Source: Mytilus trossulus (Eukaryota; Mollusca; Bivalvia; Mytilida; Mytilidae). Taken from it: 64,000 nt of DNA. Below are positions 1 through 11,578 of the stretch, piece after piece. Positions within the stretch are counted from its first letter, which is position 1. The number at the start of each line of letters is the position of its first letter. The position numbers and the translations under genes are program-made. The notes beneath the pieces were generated by a model. It was not told the DNA's origin, did not search any database, and saw nothing but the letters and a program-made list of their open reading frames with translations. Location: assembly GCF_036588685.1 (NCBI RefSeq), contig NC_086382.1:74993999-75057998 (forward strand), given 5' to 3'.

Positions 1-1262
1 ACGTATAAAAATTGCGGTTTTTATCCAACGCAGTCATAGGTTTGAACGTAGTTTTCAATTTAGACTCGTTTATATTTTTTGTTTGGGCATGTATCATATT
101 TTCCCTCCGGTTTATATGATCCGTTCATCCTATATATTGACTCTTAAAATTCAAGAGTTAATCTAAAAATGAGGGTACTTTCTCTAAAAATGAGGGTGCT
201 TTTTATATGGCCTTCCAAATACTGTTTCGATCCCTAACATCACTGAAGAGACATTTATTGTCGAAATCCGGATATGGTGTACTAAAGAAATATTGACACC
301 GAATGTTTGTGGCACAACATCCTGTCCACAAGTTAACAATTTTTTTTTCTGTGACGTATTAAATTTATAATAAGATCCATTTTGTTACAACCTGTGATCA
401 ATTTTATTTGGCAATCGCCAATGGCAGTCAGCAGGGTTAAAGAACATCAGTTGTTCGACCTGTTAGTCAAATGCGTTTTGTTTAAATATACTTTTTCACT
501 CTTTTGGTCTTTTGGAAAATGTTGTTTGTGCTGTTTTTAGACCCTTCTACAACGAAATTTGTTTGACATGCACACGTATAAAAATTGCGGTTTTTATCCA
601 ACGCAGTCATAGGTTTGAACGTAGTTTTCAATTTAGACTCGTTTATATTTTTTGTTTGGGCATGTATCATATTTTCCCTCCGGTTTATATGATCCGTTCA
701 TCCTATATATTGACTCTTAAAATTCAAGAGTTAATCTAAAAATGAGGGTACTTTCTCTAAAAATGAGGGTGCTTTTTATATGTTTTCCAAATACCGTTTC
801 GATCCCTAACATCACTGAAGAGACATTTATTGTCGAAATCCGGATATGGTGTACTAAAGAAATATTGACACCGAATGTTTGTGGCACAACATCCTGTCCA
901 CAAGTTAACAATTTTTTTTTCTGTGACGTATTAAATTTATAATAAGATCCATTTTGTTACAACCTGTGATCAATTTTATTTGGCAATCGCCAATGGCAGT
1001 CAGCAGGGTTAAAGAACATCAGTTGTTCGACCTGTTAGTCAAATGCGTTTTGTTTAAATATACTTTTTTCACTCTTTTGGTCTTTTGGAAAATGTTGTTT
1101 GTGCTGTTTTTAGACCCTTCTACAACGAAATTTGTTTGACATGCACACGTATAAAAATTGCGGTTTTTATCCAACGCAGTCATAGGTTTGAACGTAGTTT
1201 TCAATTTAGACTCGTTTATATTTTTTGTTTGGGCATGTATCATATTTTCCCTCCGGTTTATA
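1..1262. repeat. 573-bp tandem repeat, about 2.2 copies
   Basis: The same block starts with ACGTATAAAAATTGCGG at 1, 574 and 1147, so the period is exactly 573 bp. Copies 1 and 2 are nearly identical; the visible differences are around 207-225 versus 780-797 and one T in the run near 491/1065. The third copy stops at about 1262. The array may continue left of the window. Small ORFs within it are the same reading frames repeated and show no known domain. High identity between copies points to recent duplication or homogenisation. Confidence 0.93.
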
Positions 1263-1342
1263 CAAATACTACTCTCTTTAACACGTGTTTTTGGTAGATG
1301 GTAAAGTTCTAGTCAACTGTTGAAACTTTACAAAATATATTA

Positions 1343-1486
1343 TTAAAATTGAGAAAGGAAATGGTGAATATGTCAAAGCGACAACCACCCGACCATAGAG
1401 CAAACAACAGCCGAAGGCAACCAATGGGTCTTCAATGTAGCGAGAATCCCCGCACTCGTAGGTGTCCTTCAGCTGGCCACTAAAAT
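1343..1486 (-). repeat. Left inverted arm of PLE-1
   Basis: Starts TTAAAATTGAGAAAGG and ends near CTTCAGCTGGCC. It matches the reverse complement of 3366-3514. The 3' part of the element continues to about 1985 with modules such as GACAGGCGCAAAATTGCGG that are also found at 20225-20535 and 40993-41421. Confidence 0.85.
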
Positions 1487-1984
1487 ATGCATAATAGTAC
1501 AGTGATAATGGACGTCATACTAAACTCCGAATTATACACAAGAAACTAAAATTTAAAATCATACAAGACTAACAAAGGCCAGAGGCTCCTGTCTTGGGAC
1601 AGGCGCAAAATTGCGGTGGGGTTAAACATGTTTATGAGATCTCAACCCTCCCCCTATACCTCTAGCCAATGTAGAAAAGTAAAAGAATAACAATACGCAC
1701 ATTAAAATTCAGTTCAAGAGAAGTCCGAGTCCGATGTCAAAAGATGTAACAAAAGAAAATAAATAAAATGATAATAATACATAAATAACAACAGACTACT
1801 AGCAGTTAACTGACATGCCAGCTCCAGACCTCAATTAAACTGATTGAAAGATTATGTCTTCATCATATGAATATCAGGTACAACCCCTCCCGTTAGGGGT
1901 TTAGTATCATACTATCATAAAATATATGAGAAGAACATAATCCGTGTCATGCCAACAACTGTTTGTTATTAGAAATAAATGTGT

Positions 1985-3291
1985 TTAGTTCCGATGCAAA
2001 GACCCTATCAGTGAATCAATGTTAAAGCCAAAATATGCAATCTTTAATGACCTGACAACAGCATCGTAACTATATCCCCTTTCAATAAGTCTATTTAAAG
2101 GTTTTGTTAGTTTCTGAGGAGAATACTGACATTTTTGTGCTTTATAAAGAATATTTCCATAAAGTTTGGATGTGAAATACCTGAACGTATAAGATGTCTG
2201 CATGTTGAGTTATATTTACGAATTATTTCCTTATACCGGTGATAAAATTTAGTAAATGTTTTGACCAGTTTGTGATATCGAAAACCCTGGTGTAATAATT
2301 TTTCAGTAATACATAAATTTCTCTCGCTAAAATCTAATACGTTGTTACATACACGAGCGAATCGTACAAGTTGAGATATATAAACACCATAAGATGGTGA
2401 CAAGGGAACGTCACCATCTAAAAATGGATAATTAACAATAGGAAATGAAAAATCATCTCTTTTATCATAAATTTTTGTATTAAGCTTCCCGTTTATGATA
2501 TAGATATCAAGATCGAGGAAAGGGCAGTGGTCATTGTTATCATAAGCTTTATTTAAAGTAAGTTCTACAGGATAAATTTCTTTAGTATACATTCTGAAGT
2601 CGTCATTATTGAGAGCCAATATATCATCCAAATATCTAAAAGTATTGTTAAATTTTTGTATCAAATGTTGTTTTGATGGGTCTTTGCTAGTTTTAGTCAT
2701 AAATTGTAACTCATAACAATCCAAAAACAGGTCCGCAATAAGTGGTGCACAGTTATTCCCCATTGGAATTCCAATAAATTGACGATATACGGAATCTCCA
2801 AAGCGAACAAAAATGTTATCAAGTAAAAATTCAAGCGCATAAATAGTATCAAAGCATGTCCAATTGACATAGTTCTTTTGTTTATTGCTACAAAAAAATG
2901 ATCTAAAAAAGTTTGAACATATGTACTCGCATTCCGACTTTTTAAATGCCCAGTTAATTAGAGATGTGATTTTTTTCTTAATAAGAATATGAGGCAAGGT
3001 GGTATATAGGGTAGAAAAATCAAAACTTTGAACAGATTCAAAATCACCAATATATGCATGCAATTTATCAAGTACTTCCAACGAGTTTTTGACACTCCAA
3101 AAGTAATTAATTCCACTATTTTCAAAGGCCTTATTTGAACAATTTATTATCAGGTTTTTTATTGTACCAAGTGTACTAGTAAGTAAAACAGACAATTTAG
3201 AAGTTGAACAATGGCTACAAGATGAAATAAATCTATATTTGTAAGGTTTTTTGTGCAGCTTCGGAAGCCAGTACATAGTTGGGACTTTCAT
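1985..3291 (-). pseudogene. Reverse transcriptase of PLE-1, one frameshift
   Basis: This is the polymerase of the element, copying its RNA into DNA. From the first ATG (3291) the frame gives 394 residues. PKLHKKP lies at about residues 9-15, the first catalytic block FDFSTLYTTLPH at about 89-100, GIPMGNNCAPLIADLF at about 173-188, and RYLDDILALNN at about 218-228 with the DD pair. After these comes the conserved thumb stretch KIYDKRDDFSFPIVN. The style PKLHK...FDFSTLYTT...GIPMG...YLDD is that of Penelope-like RTs. The open frame extends upstream without a stop to 3363, so the true N-terminus may lie there. Near 2161-2163 one T seems missing in a T run. Restoring the frame would add a C-terminal tail ending at 1985, and that tail is visible as a separate ORF. 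It could be a dead copy or an assembly error. No endonuclease domain is seen. Confidence 0.85.
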
Positions 3292-3365
3292 TGTGTTTGG
3301 TTCTGCTTGTAAAGAAGTAGATAAAGGTTTATGTTTGTTACAGATGTAAACGTAAACGTATACCT

Positions 3366-3514
3366 ATTTTAAGGGGCCAGCTGAAGGACACCTACGGATG
3401 CGGAAATTCTCGCTTTGTACATTGAAAATCCATTGGTGGCTTTCGGCTGTTGTCTGCTCTATGGTAGGGTTGTTGTCGCTTTGACACATTCCCCATTTCC
3501 TTTCTCAATTTTAA
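3366..3514 (+). repeat. Right inverted arm of PLE-1
   Basis: Runs from GGGGCCAGCTGAAGG to CCTTTCTCAATTTTAA and is the inverted copy of 1343-1486. A stop codon at the inner edge of this arm (3364-3366, minus frame) marks where the open RT frame begins. Confidence 0.85.
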
Positions 3515-3769
3515 AGTAATATAATTCACTATCATTAAGCTTATTAAATAGGAAACAAAAGATATAAAGAGACAACAAAAACACGAAAAGGATTACCCAA
3601 ATGTATAATTGGAAAATAATAACTGTGACATAACACGAAAACTACGGATATACAAACAACAGTTTGTCAATTCTTTACAAAACACTAAAAACCCGATAAT
3701 CATTCCAACAAGATAACAAAGAGACGGTATCGTGTGCTAAGAGAGGAAAAGTCATGCCTGGACCACATG

Positions 3770-3965
3770 TGGCACTCATGTTGCTCATGGTAAGTTCACA
3801 GAAATAATCATGTACATTAATATCAGAACATGTGGTATGAGTGCTAATTAGACAATTCTCTATCCAAGTCACAATTTGTAAAGGTACACCATTATAGTTA
3901 AAAGAACAATCTTCAACAAGGGACATTGGCTCACACCGAACGGCAGGCTATGATGTTCCCCAAAA
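3770..3965 (+). repeat. Diverged Rep-D fragment (GATGTGGTATGAGTGCCAA family)
   Basis: ACATGTGGTATGAGTGCTAA, a short A-rich spacer, CACCATTATAG and GGCTCACACCGAACGGCAGG appear in the same order as in the better copy at 5191-5455. ORFs here are shadows. Confidence 0.6.
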
Positions 3966-4330
3966 TGACTAGTGTAAATAAAGGCAACAGTTGTATACCG
4001 CTGTTCAAAACTCGTAAATCTATGGACAAAAACAAAATCGGCATAACAAACTAAAACTGAGGGAAACGCATAAAATATAAGAGGAGAACAACGACACACC
4101 ATTAAAATGTAACACACACGGAAATGGACTAAGCATTAGACACAATCCGATGAGAATAACAAACAATCAAATCCAAATACATGAATTTGGGATAAAAAAA
4201 AAGTACTGTGATACGTCTTATAGTAATGTGAAATCAAACTCAAATATAAGAGAAAAAACCGACACAACGGAAACACAACGTTAAAATGTAACACACACAC
4301 AAACACGAACTATTATATGACAATGGCCAT
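3966..4330 (-). repeat. Rep-C dispersed repeat (AAAGGCAACAGTTGTATACC family)
   Basis: Contains AAATAAAGGCAACAGTTG, CCGCTGTTCAAAACTCG and AAGAGGAGAACAACGACACA. The same modules occur inverted at 12330-12665 and directly at 4990-5190 and 56930-57065. The part from 4196 repeats the AGAGGAGAACAACGACACA module in diverged form. Confidence 0.65.
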
Positions 4331-4989
4331 ATTCCTGACTTGGTCCAGGACATGTTTAAAGAAACCAATGGTGGGCTGTAAAACCATTTAAACGGGACAA
4401 ACGAGAGAAAAAAACCACTTATGAACAACATAAAAACGACCACTTCTGAACATCGGATTCCTGACTTAGGACAGATGCAAACATTGAAACGCGTTTAAAC
4501 GTTTAAATGGGCACCAATCTTTATCCTTCTTAGTGAGACATCACGACATAGAAAACCTTGTACATTGTGAAATATGTATGGCGAATAAGGATACTTTAAT
4601 TTAAAACAACTACCGTGTTATTTTTTTTAATTTTACCCTTTAATAGCTTCAGTTCTGATAATAAGATTGTAAAATTAAAACGAAGCGCTAAAGTGAACAG
4701 ATTATTCTGATGGAACAAACTCCGAATTACAAAATACTGATATATAAAAAATCACCAGGATCAATGAGACATTGGAATATTCAATCGTGACAAATTATTT
4801 CCGTTTTGGATAAGCATGGATGTTGATCGTGCTTTCCAAGTAACGAGATGGATTAATGAGTCGTCGTAAGTGGTTGACTTGTCATTTTAAAATCTTTATA
4901 TAAACTAACTTGCTAGATTTCTTTTGCAGATGTATTGCAAGGATATGTGTAATTTGGTATCAAAATAAACAAATAGAAAATAACCTGAT
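4331..4989. other. Non-coding, mostly unrecognised
   Basis: The first 160 bases carry diverged repeat-tail modules (ACCATTTAAACGGGACAAAC, TTCCTGACTTAGGACAG). The remainder is A+T-rich with no ORF or repeat I can support. Confidence 0.4.
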
Positions 4990-5190
4990 AATGCTTTATG
5001 AATTAATAAAGGCAACAGTAGTATTCCGCTGTTCAAAAGTCATTAGTGATTGAGAGAAATCAAAGCGGGTTTCAAACTCAATTCGAGGAAAACACATCAA
5101 TGTGAGTCCTCTTTGCGTTTTGTATATACTTAAAGTAATTTTTTGCATTAAACAACATAAAAACCAGCAAACAACACACAATAGATATAG
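4990..5190 (-). repeat. Rep-C dispersed repeat
   Basis: AATAAAGGCAACAGTAG, TTCCGCTGTTCAAAAG and GAGAAATCAAAGCGGG match the Rep-C copy at 56930-57065. It abuts the Rep-D copy that follows. Confidence 0.6.
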
Positions 5191-5455
5191 GAAGATGTGG
5201 TGTGAGTGCCAATGAGACAACTCTCCATCCAAACAACAATTCAAAAATTAAACCATTATAGGTTAAAATACGGCCTTCAACACGGAGCCTTGGCTCAAAC
5301 CGAACAACAAGCTATAAAGGGCCCCAAAATAACTAGTGTAAAACCATTCAAACGGGAAAACCAACGGTCTAATCTATATAAACAAAACGAGAAACGAGAA
5401 ACACGTATATATTACATAAACAAACGACAACTACTGTACATCAGATTCCATTCTT
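5191..5455 (+). repeat. Rep-D dispersed repeat
   Basis: Starts AAGATGTGGTGTGAGTGCC and continues with CCATTATAGGTTAAAATACG, GGCCTTCAACACGGAGCC and ACCATTCAAACGGGAAAACC. This order is shared with 29993-30430 and with minus-strand copies at 22160-22345 and 31590-31880. The 90-residue ORF across it is a shadow. Confidence 0.7.
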
Positions 5456-6954
5456 ATTTTCACATATATCACAGCTAACACATATCAGAATACCTGATGA
5501 AATTTCTTTTGATTTTACTGTTTGATTGAGTATGATTTTTTTTATCGTAACAATTTTATGATACCAATCAGTTGATAAATTACATTTCATCAGAAACTTT
5601 CTTTTTTGTTTGTTTTGTTTGCTTCATTTGCCTTTCAATAATTTACCCCCTGTATAGCACAATCAACCCTGGTGTCATAGTTTTAAAATATAATAAGGAA
5701 TGAGCGTATATATATTATATCAATGTTTTATGAATTTTAAAAGGCGCAGTTACTACATATATATACATGTAATTATATAAGTTATCCAGCTACAAAAAAC
5801 TTATAACAACAATGAATCCTTTCCTTTACGGAATACTCCTCTTTACATGATTCCAGTGAAAGAAACATTCGTCTTTTGAATATATCTGCAGTGAATTACA
5901 TGTACGACGTGATGTATTTATTCCGACATCTTGCAGACACGTTGTCCCAAGGGACTTCTTTTGTAATAACGGATAAAAAGATCAACTGACTAAAATAGAT
6001 AAAAAGTACCAGACGGTAGCTGAAAAAGAACATTAATTTATCTGAAGTCAGAATTAAAAGGTTAAACAGTCTAGATCATGTCAGATATTGATAGCAATTG
6101 CGTCGAATAGACAAAATATAAAGAAAGGAATAATAACAATAAGAAATTGTTAACAAACAATGAAATAATTGATATTTTTCAGGAAAGAAACAATTTTAAA
6201 TCTAAACAGGGTACCTTTTTATTATAGATTATGCTACTTCTGGAAAACATGAATTTATTTTTGCTTTATGGTGTTAAATTTAAGAAAATCCTAGACAATG
6301 TTTTTTTTCGAAATTTGATAGACTAATCTTTCAACATAATGCCTGGGAGGAGAAACATATTTAAAGAAGTATATATAAATTATATTAAAGGGGTTGAAAC
6401 GTCAATAAATGAACGTACAATGTCGTTTATAAAATACTCATTTGTTAAATAATCTCTTAATACTTCTTGAAATAATTGTAGCAAAACAATATCGGGTTTA
6501 ACCTTAAAGGTCTTATTAATGCTTGTGTCTTTGGAATTGTGCAGTAGGCGAGACAACTCTGAATTGAAGCATCAAAACTGTACAATTTTATGAGTACGCT
6601 CCATAATTGTTTGAGCATTTATATTTTCGTTATGACTAAATTATAGATGAGTTGGTCTCAGCTGGTCTAGTTGTAAGGTAAAATTTAATAATCTTGAATA
6701 TTTAGTGTTTATTTGGAAAAGTCTTAAAAAAGAAAATAACTTCAAATAAAACGTTTGAGGTGCCTTGACATCTTCCGTCCAAGTCTTCTTTATAAAGCTG
6801 GTCCAAGAAAGAAAATTTATGATTTTGAAAGACAACAAATGTATATTATTTTGGTTGATAAAGGTCAAAAGTGTTCTTTGGAAACTGTGATTGTTAACTG
6901 TTTTTCACCGTTTTATCGAAAATAAAGATATTGTTCATTCTTTAATTGTTTTGT
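5456..6954. other. A+T-rich intergenic DNA, nothing recognised
   Basis: No splice-supported exon, RNA gene or clear repeat seen on either strand. Confidence 0.4.
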
Positions 6955-7590
6955 GATAGAAATTGACTATGAGGGTCGGTTGAAAACAAAACTTTACCAC
7001 ATATGAGATGATTTCAGCTTTTCAATTGTAAGTAGAAACATTCAAGCAGCACCTGCATACGGGGTTTATATCTCCCAATTGATACGATATTCCCGTGATT
7101 GCAGTTTCGATTATGAATTTCTTGACAAAGGGTTGCTGCTCAAAAGGAAGCTATTAAACCAAGAGTTCCAAATGGGGAAGTTTAAATCATTCCTTCGTGA
7201 TTTTACGGACGCAACCACGAGTCGGTTGACCGTAATGGAATAACCGTCTCTCAGATGATATCGGATATGTTCCTGACGTCGTAACTACAATCCTCTTCCC
7301 TTCATGAATGTGACCTACCGAATTATACTATTTACCGGATTTGTTTTAAATATGAGCAACACGACGGGTGCTGCATGTGGAGCAGGATCTTCTTACACGT
7401 CCGGAGCACCTGAGATCACCCCTAGTTTTTGGTTGGGTTCATGTTACTTATTCTTTAGTTTTCTATGTTGAGTCATGTGTACTATTGTTTGTCCGTTTGT
7501 CTTTTTTCATTTTGACGTTGTCAGTTTATTTTCGATTTATGAGTTTGACTGTCCCTGTGGTATATTTCGTGCCACTTTTATACTAATATG
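6955..7590 (+). mobile_element. 5'-truncated PLE-2 retroelement fragment
   Basis: The last part of a reverse transcriptase is followed by its long 3' tail. Tail modules ACGACGGGTGCTGCATGTGG, GAGATCACCCCTAGTTTTTG and GTGTACTATTGTTTGTC recur in the same order at 41450-41760, 45270-45498 (minus), 52404-52640 (minus) and 61110-61330. Recurrence next to RT ends shows that the tail belongs to this family. I call the family PLE-2 in this window. Confidence 0.75.
7015..7242 (+). pseudogene. PLE-2 reverse transcriptase C-terminal fragment
   Basis: The frame reads AAPAYGVYISQLIRYSRDC, then EFLDKGLLLKRKLLNQEFQ, the thumb region that follows the catalytic core in Penelope-like RTs of bivalves. A TGA lies just upstream (where the family has DKRDD), and the frame ends at TAA 7240 after a small frameshift. 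The catalytic motifs are absent, so the fragment cannot act as a polymerase. Confidence 0.75.
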
Positions 7591-9373
7591 TATCAATATC
7601 TGACCTACCTCACATACATAATGAATAGAACCTTGTATTACTCGATTTATTTCGCTTGACTGGGCGGAGTTACGGTTACGGTTATATGTTTTTGGTGGAC
7701 GACTTACCAATTGGTAATTGCGCCCTGGTAACTAAATTTGGAATTAGTCCATTATAGTAATATTTTACTTTATAGATAATTCCATTTAAATAAAAATTTA
7801 AGAAAATAAATATATATTCAAGGCGACCCTCTTTGTTTACAGGTGGTGCGCCTTATTAAGCCGGTACTAGTTTAAACTTATTTTATTAAATTTAAATAGA
7901 AATAAAACTTATAAAACAAATGAATGTTCGTTTTAAACTTTTATAAGGGGTTAAGAAATTTGGTTTTTGAGACTTCGGGTTTTGCCCTATACTTTTCCAT
8001 CTATTTTTGAACTAGAAGAAAAATGCTGTATGTTTTTTGTTTTAGTTTTTGTTTTTTGTTGGGTTTTTTTGTTGTTTTTTTTTCTCCATCTGTGGTTGTT
8101 AGTGTTATTGTTATAAATAACGTGTTGTGTCACTTAATTATGTTTGTTTTAATTATGATAGTCAGTTGCTTTGTCGTATTTCTTGAATACTATAAGTATA
8201 CTATGTTTGATCAGTTGCCCCAGCCAGTGGTCCCGTGAGAATCGTGTATACGAACTATCTCACGGAAGATACAAACCATGATAGTGTAGGTTAATTGCAA
8301 CCTGGAACAAGGCATCGTCGTGTGCTCTGACTGGTGATCAGTCAGGCAGAGAACAAGCCCATGTCTAACTCCCGAAATGCAATAACTGTTTCATGATATA
8401 CCCCCCCTGAAAATCCAAATTGTATAGATAAAGTAAAAAAATAAAAAATAATTAAATAAATGAAACTATTACTTATTTTTAAAAAAATCGGGGCATTTTA
8501 CTTCTAAATTAATTACAAGGGTTCCAGTTTGAATTGTACGGGCTTTTTTGTCATTTCAGTACAATCGATGTACTTTGCGCTGACTCCACTGTTTTCGAAG
8601 CTTCGTACATGTCAAACTGGATTTAACTTTAACTTAATTTCATGCCCTGTATGTCATGACTACCATGTCTGGGGGCGACCACTGGTTGGCACCGCTAATC
8701 TACATACATGTCTACAAGTAATGCTTACGACTTTTTAAATAATTTTGTTTGTTAGTTAGATTTTATATTTTATATGTTAGTTGTAGCTTTAGCCTTTAAA
8801 TTGAAATCTAAGTAGAGAAATTTGGTTTGTTTGTTTTTAAACTTAAATGCTAAGGGTACTGTAGCAGTACTACCGATTTGCTTAAAATGTTTGCTATTTT
8901 TATAAAGTCGTAAAGGCACTTATATATTAATTCATCTTTAACCCTTTCTGTGTTCCTTTATTTCACAATTGAACTATTTAATTGACCTTGTAGTGTTGTT
9001 GTGTTATACTTATGTAATCAAACAATAAAAATGTGGGTGTGTTTGATAGGATGTTTGGTTTCTAAATCACGTCCTTGTACCTGGGTGTGTATGTACTAGC
9101 ACTATAGTGTTGTAACACGTGTTTGTGGTGTGGCATTGGTGTTATTGAAGAAGTTGGGTAAGTTTTGTGTTTACATGTTTACTTTTTAACCTGTTATTTC
9201 TTCCTATTCTTATTTCTTATCTTAGTTTTTTTTATATATATACATTTATTACGGATATTATCCTTTCAATGAAAATGTTAAGATATATATATTTGTCTTT
9301 GCATTTCATAGCTTACTTGGTCTGCCATTCGTAGAAAATTATCTGAACTTATGTATCCCTACCTAGTTCTGTT
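7591..9373. other. A+T-rich non-coding DNA
   Basis: At 7633-7672 there is a lone left end of the MITE-F element (CTTGACTGGGCGGAGTT). 8023-8110 is T/G-rich low complexity. 8220-8400 contains a more G+C-rich stretch with short inverted motifs (CCGTGAGA / TCTCACGG at 8235-8266) of unknown nature. I see no gene. Confidence 0.4.
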
Positions 9374-9610
9374 GTTTGGGCGGAGTTTAACCGGTTCGCT
9401 CATAATAAACTAGTCCATCTATAGATAGGTGTTTAAGGATAAACTCATCAATGAAGTTTCTAGTCATTCTTTTGAAAATTCCTTTGATGACACTGATTGG
9501 TGATTAGAAATCAGTATTAATTATAACGGCAATCATCCTTATCACACACATCTTCAAATAGACTGTCCACATGCAAATTAAAACGTTAGCTCCGCCTGAT
9601 CAGTTGAAAT
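9374..9610. mobile_element. MITE-F, copy 1
   Basis: About 240 bp running from GGGCGGAGTTTAACCGG to GTTAGCTCCGCCTGATCAG. The two ends form imperfect inverted repeats around GGGCGGAG / CTCCGCC. The interior is shared almost base for base with 30712-30948. No transposase is encoded. It is probably a non-autonomous DNA transposon; superfamily unknown. Confidence 0.7.
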
Positions 9611-10399
9611 AACATTCAATTTGGTAATATCTTGTGTAAATGAGTTTTATCTGTTTAACGGGAGATAATCCAATATGATCAACTAACACAGACGGTATTT
9701 ATGTCTTAAAAAATAGCGCTCACAAATGAACAAACTGTAAACTAGACCTGCCATATAATCTGCACAGTTTTATATCTGGGTTGATAAGTAATATTTGATT
9801 ACTTGAGTTTAGACACTGTTCTTGTCTAAACAAGGAATTTAAATAACTGTTAGTTGCCCGTGTTCACTAAAAACATTAAACTGGAGAAGCGAAACATGGT
9901 GTAATATTTATATACCGCGTGTTTAATTTGAGTAAAATATACTTATTAGCGCTTTAAAATAATGGATTTCTTTAAGGGATCATTATCTCCAAGTATAATT
10001 TATAGACATAGTCAGATAATATGTACAAAAAGTCGACAAAGAGTAACAAGAATTGCATATTAAAAAGTAGAAAAAGTCAAAGTTCTCACCATATGTGGAT
10101 ATGTCTCTTATTGTCATGGTCGTTGTGTAATATAACTCTATAAAGTTTATATTTGTTCATCTGTAGTTTTCAATTTTAAGCGTTTGACCGTTTGTGTTGT
10201 GTGTAAATCTAAAAAAAAATCATTAACATGGCAGACATATTATTTTGCTACATGTCACTTACAGATCCACGAGTAGTTGTTGAAATGAACCTTCATATAC
10301 AGCGGGCGTAAAAATGTTCGAAAGGAGATGACAGCAACCAAACCAAACCCGGATTTTATTTCTGTTTTCACCTAGTTGTCAGGCGGAATAATACTTTTT
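9611..10399. other. A+T-rich non-coding DNA, nothing recognised
   Basis: No ORF, exon or repeat that I can support. Confidence 0.35.
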
Positions 10400-10800
10400 A
10401 TGATCAGTGAATGTCATTGTTGATATATCAGCTGATTTGTTTTGAAATCGATTATATCAATGTATTTGAATTGCGCAAATAGCAAAAGAGAAATTCAGAT
10501 CTTTCCTTATTATTTGCTTCCGTACGATGGTACACTTAATATGAAACCTATATGGCCTGATATCGAGTGACAATATCCAAATATATCGCACATTTAATTG
10601 TATTGTTACAGAATTTATTGTAATCAATTCAATATTTAAACTATCTGTTGATTCAATGTATAAATTAAAATAAAAAATTCTATAAGATTCAATTTATTTT
10701 ACATGAATGACTGCAATATATAATTAGAAAATAACGCGATAGGTATTTAATATGATTTTTTTTATTTTTCTGTTATACTTTTCAAAAAACCTTAAGCGTT
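10400..10800. repeat. Duplicated segment G, copy 1
   Basis: Shared with 12685-13075 in the same orientation: GAGTGACAATATCCA, CAGAATTTATTGTAATC, AAACTATCTGTTGATT, AAGATTCAATTTATTTTACA, GCGATAGGTATTTAAT and CTTCAAAAAACC/TTCAAAAAACC. No coding capacity. Confidence 0.8.
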
Positions 10801-11439
10801 TCCGATGAAACATAATTGTATAAAGCCAATGCAATATCGTTTGTGTACTTTGTGTAAAAGTGAAAGAATTGAAGATGAAAAGCGATTTCTTTTTAATTCT
10901 TTGTTTTTATTCTGACTAAAGCTAGAGACCAAAGTAGGAAAACCGGAAGCGCCTGAGTAAGGATTTTGCCGCTCAGTGATACGGTTCACAAGACGACGTT
11001 GTCAACACGTAATGGCGGCCATTATTTGACGTTGGATTTGGCATTCCATGCTGAAAAGTTGCATTAATGACATTCTTTTTTTATGTTGAATTTGATAATT
11101 GAACTCAGTTATCTGATGTGTAAAAAGAATATGATTCCTCTTTCAGATTCTTACTAAGGAATATATAATTGATATCCATTCGTTTAGCGTGTTTAAGCTT
11201 TCGATTTTGCCATTTTATAATAGAGTTTCCTTTTTGAATTTTCCTCAGAATCCGGTATTTTTGTGAATTAAAAACAAGTTATCAATACAAATGTATTATT
11301 TTTTTTATTTCAGTGCTTTTAACATTTAAAAAAATGTTTTTTATGTATGTATTAGTTGTCTGATTTAATGATAGTATCATAAAAGCTGTTTTCGGCTGAC
11401 ATCCATTTACTAACGTTCGATTGTTGTGAAATTTTGTCA
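10801..11439. other. Non-coding; contains a Rep-H copy
   Basis: 11165-11275 contains GATATCCATTCGTTTAGCG, TTTCGATTTTGCCATTTTAT and TTTTGAATTTTCCTCAGAAT. This is the Rep-H module seen again at 12105-12205 and inverted at 33245-33600 and 46785-47075. The rest is unrecognised. Confidence 0.5.
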
Positions 11440-11578
11440 CCTGCACACGGGATATACATTGCTCAACTTATTCGGTACTCAAGAGCTTGCAGCTGCTACT
11501 CAGACCTTATAAAAAATTACCAGTGTCTGAGCAGAAAGTTGACTAACCAAGGTTATGACAAAGAACGTTTCGTCTTTT
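11440..11578 (+). pseudogene. PLE-2-type reverse transcriptase thumb fragment
   Basis: One open frame reads PAHGIYIAQLIRYSRAC, then LSRKLTNQGYDKERF before a TAA. This aligns with the GVYISQLIRYSRAC block of the other PLE-2 remnants but is more diverged, so it is an older or different subfamily. Only about 45 codons survive. Confidence 0.6.

Larger units (their letters stand above)
1343..3514 (-). mobile_element. Penelope-like retroelement with inverted terminal arms (PLE-1)
   Basis: A reverse transcriptase reading frame on the minus strand is bracketed by two inverted copies of one sequence, 1343-1486 and 3366-3514. The outer ends are TTAAAATTGAGAAAGG and its complement. Both arms share variants (AAAGGAAATGG, TCAAAGCGACAAC, ACAACAGCCGAA) not seen in the other copies of this repeat in the window, so they probably belong to one element. 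Penelope-like elements are known to carry terminal repeats in direct or inverted order, which fits. The coding strand reads right to left, so the left arm is the 3' end. I found no GIY-YIG endonuclease domain and no convincing target-site duplication. Confidence 0.75.

Noticed and set aside
8023-8238. Highly hydrophobic 71-residue ORF
   Set aside because: Encoded by a T/G-rich low-complexity tract; no other gene signal.
8220-8400. G+C-richer stretch suspected as a structured RNA gene
   Set aside because: Short inverted motifs only; no tRNA boxes, snRNA motifs or rRNA similarity that I can point to.
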